A DNA stretch of 64,000 nucleotides, from the NCBI GenBank assembly GCA_016292775.1, contig JAEDFN010000004.1, forward strand, positions 3,226-67,225, written 5' to 3'. This DNA comes from Paludibacteraceae bacterium. GTDB taxonomy: Bacteria; Bacteroidota; Bacteroidia; Bacteroidales; Paludibacteraceae. The position numbers and the translations under genes were made by a program. Shown here piece after piece: positions 62,385 through 64,000 of this stretch. The notes under the pieces are model-generated. The model did no database searches and was not told the DNA's origin. It saw only the letters and a program-made list of their open reading frames with translations. Positions within the stretch are counted from its first letter, which is position 1. Every line of letters begins with the position of its first letter.

Positions 62385-64000
62385 ATGATAACATTTTCAG
62401 AATTAGGCTTACGCGAAGAATTAATAGAAGCTGTTTCTAAATTGGGATTTGAAAATCCTATGCCGATACAAGAAAAAGTAATACCATTCATGCTATCAAA
62501 TAATAGAGATTTAGTAGCATTAGCACAAACAGGAACAGGAAAAACTGCCGCTTTTGGTTTGCCTATATTAAATTTAATTTCTTCCGAAACAAAAATTCAA
62601 TCTCTTATCTTAGCACCTACTCGAGAACTATGTATTCAAATTTCCAATGATTTAAAAAATTACTCATCATTACTTAAAGGAATAAAAATCGTTCCGGTAT
62701 ACGGAGGAGAAAATATCGTATCACAATTTAAGCAACTCGATATTCCGCCTCAAATATTGGTAGCGACACCGGGGCGACTTATCGATTTGATAAATAGAGA
62801 GAAAGTGGATTTGAGTGAAATTCAGTTCCTTGTATTGGATGAAGCCGATGAAATGCTCAACATGGGATTTCAAGAAGATTTGGAAACTATTCTCGAATAC
62901 ACACCATCATCGCGTCGAACGCTATTATTCTCAGCTACCATGCCCGAAGAAATTGCAAAAATAGCAAAGAAATATATGCATGATGCAGAGGAGATAGCAG
63001 TAGGCACTCGCAATGCCGGGGCGGATAATGTAGAGCACGTATACTATATGGTACAAGCCGCAAACAGATATTTGGCATTGAAGCGCATTGTGGATATGAA
63101 CCCGGATATATATGGTATCGTATTTTGTCGTACACGCCAAGAAACCAAAGAGGTAGCCGAAAAATTAATGAAAGATGGCTATAATGCCGATGCACTACAC
63201 GGTGATTTAAGTCAAGCCCAAAGAGATACCGTGATGAATAAATTCCGTATAAAAAACATACAAGTGCTGGTAGCCACTGATGTTGCAGCTCGCGGACTCG
63301 ACGTAAGCAATCTTACTCATGTAATTAATTATAACCTTCCGGATGACGTAGAGGTATATACCCATCGCTCGGGAAGAACGGGGCGTGCCGGTAAAAAAGG
63401 TGTGTCTTGTGTAATTATTCATTCACGAGAAAGAAACAAACTCCGTGACATAGAAAAGATTATCAAAAAAGAGTTCGTCAGAAAAATGGTACCTACAGGT
63501 ATGGACGTCTGCAAACGGCAGCTCTTTCATATGATAGATAAAATGGAGAACGTACAAGTGAATAATGAAGAGATAGATGTGTTTATGCCACAAATCTCTG
63601 CGAAACTATCTTATCTATCAAAAGAAGAAATTATTTCGCGCTTTGTATCGCTCGAATTCAACCGATTCGTAGATTATTACAAAGACTCGGAAGATATCAA
63701 TATCGATTTAAAAACAGAGAAAAAAGAGAAAAAGAAAAAAGGTAAAAAGGTAAGACTCAAAATATTATACGGATTTAAACAAAATGCTACACCACGCTCC
63801 GTACTTGGTGTTATCAACGAAGTAACACAAGATAAGAGTATAATGATAGGCGATATAGAGATAACGAATAAATTTACATTCTTTGATGTATTCGAAGACC
63901 AAGCGGATTTAGTGTTAGAAGCCTTTCATAGAGAAGCATCAAATTTCAAAATTTCTATAGCGGAAAAATCCGGAAATAAAAAATCATCCGAAAAATCAGA
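62385..64000 (+). CDS. DEAD-box RNA helicase (DeaD/CsdA-like), partial
   Basis: Runs off the right edge after 538 codons with no stop. Starts at the ATG at 62385 (MITFSELGLREEL). All superfamily 2 motifs are in order: PMPIQ (Q motif, ~26-30), AQTGTGKT (~47-54), PTREL, TPGRLID, DEADE (~148), SAT (~182), HGDL (~270), VAARGLDV (~293), HRSGRTGRAG (~325). From ~435 a linker rich in Lys/Glu leads to a DbpA-type RNA-binding domain (VRLKILYGF..., SVLGVINEV, TFFDVFE). Likely works in cold-shock or ribosome assembly. 25 bp after mltF with no clear own promoter, so it could be cotranscribed. Confidence 0.93.
   Translation, partial: MITFSELGLREELIEAVSKLGFENPMPIQEKVIPFMLSNNRDLVALAQTGTGKTAAFGLPILNLISSETKIQSLILAPTRELCIQISNDLKNYSSLLKGIKIVPVYGGENIVSQFKQLDIPPQILVATPGRLIDLINREKVDLSEIQFLVLDEADEMLNMGFQEDLETILEYTPSSRRTLLFSATMPEEIAKIAKKYMHDAEEIAVGTRNAGADNVEHVYYMVQAANRYLALKRIVDMNPDIYGIVFCRTRQETKEVAEKLMKDGYNADALHGDLSQAQRDTVMNKFRIKNIQVLVATDVAARGLDVSNLTHVINYNLPDDVEVYTHRSGRTGRAGKKGVSCVIIHSRERNKLRDIEKIIKKEFVRKMVPTGMDVCKRQLFHMIDKMENVQVNNEEIDVFMPQISAKLSYLSKEEIISRFVSLEFNRFVDYYKDSEDINIDLKTEKKEKKKKGKKVRLKILYGFKQNATPRSVLGVINEVTQDKSIMIGDIEITNKFTFFDVFEDQADLVLEAFHREASNFKISIAEKSGNKKSSEKS

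Noticed and set aside
62931..63422. Minus-strand ORFs inside the DEAD-box gene
   Set aside because: Antisense shadows of helicase motifs; the plus frame is open and fully recognisable.

Overview
The window comes from a strictly or mainly anaerobic, AT-rich member of the Bacteroidota, most likely order Bacteroidales. The evidence is the promoter style (-33 TTG/TTTG with -7 TAnnTTTG and almost no Shine-Dalgarno sequences), gene families typical of that group (DUF4301, DUF4286, DUF4292, DUF349, DUF2764, PspC plus GIN-domain protein, a MalQ with two N-terminal starch-binding domains, a Rho with a large N/Q-rich insert), a Porphyromonas/Bacteroides-type tryptophanase, a B12-dependent class II ribonucleotide reductase and a V/A-type ATPase. 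I see no phage, transposon, plasmid or CRISPR feature and no tRNA or rRNA gene; this is ordinary chromosomal backbone with short intergenic regions.

Layout. 1-313: the start of a leftward FAD-linked oxidase cut by the left edge. 702-10252: rightward run of nrdJ, malQ, a secreted unknown, a DUF4301 protein and comEC, closed by a bidirectional terminator. 10293-14052: leftward panB, DUF349 protein and a membrane glycosyltransferase. 14339-18928: rho and a fused feoA-feoB. 18939-25402: leftward cluster of nitroreductase, DUF2520 protein, KdsC-like phosphatase, UbiA prenyltransferase, maf and a BtuFCD-like ABC importer. 25590-31180: rightward trpS, two EamA exporters, a DHH phosphoesterase and lysS. 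31434-33242: rpsA alone. 33468-34999: a META lipoprotein with His/Cys repeats and rsmE. 35000-41133: leftward dut, TPR protein, DUF4292 lipoprotein, EnvC-like protein, trxB, DUF4286 protein and ruvC. 41268-42647: tryptophanase. 42726-50269: the V-type ATPase operon E-DUF2764-A-B-D-I-K. 50401-53882: porin-like protein, PspC/GIN protein and its PadR regulator. 54120-57298: Crp-like regulator, TPR protein, RidA. 57359-59163: folB and pepD. 59376-64000: YhcC-like radical SAM protein, uridine kinase, MltF-like lytic transglycosylase and a DEAD-box helicase cut by the right edge.

How it fits together. The content suggests an amino-acid- and polysaccharide-using anaerobe. Tryptophanase and the dipeptidase feed amino-acid catabolism, MalQ handles maltodextrins or glycogen, FeoAB takes up ferrous iron, and the BtuFCD-like importer could supply the cobalamin that NrdJ needs. 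The K subunit of the ATPase keeps every residue that binds Na+ in the Enterococcus hirae rotor, so a sodium circuit is plausible. I did not find a clearly new multi-gene system. The items most worth a second look are the Na+-type ATPase operon with its possible leader terminator and its repeat-embedded stop codon, the His/Cys-repeat lipoprotein, the intrinsically disordered insert in Rho, and the Cys-rich FeoA-FeoB fusion.
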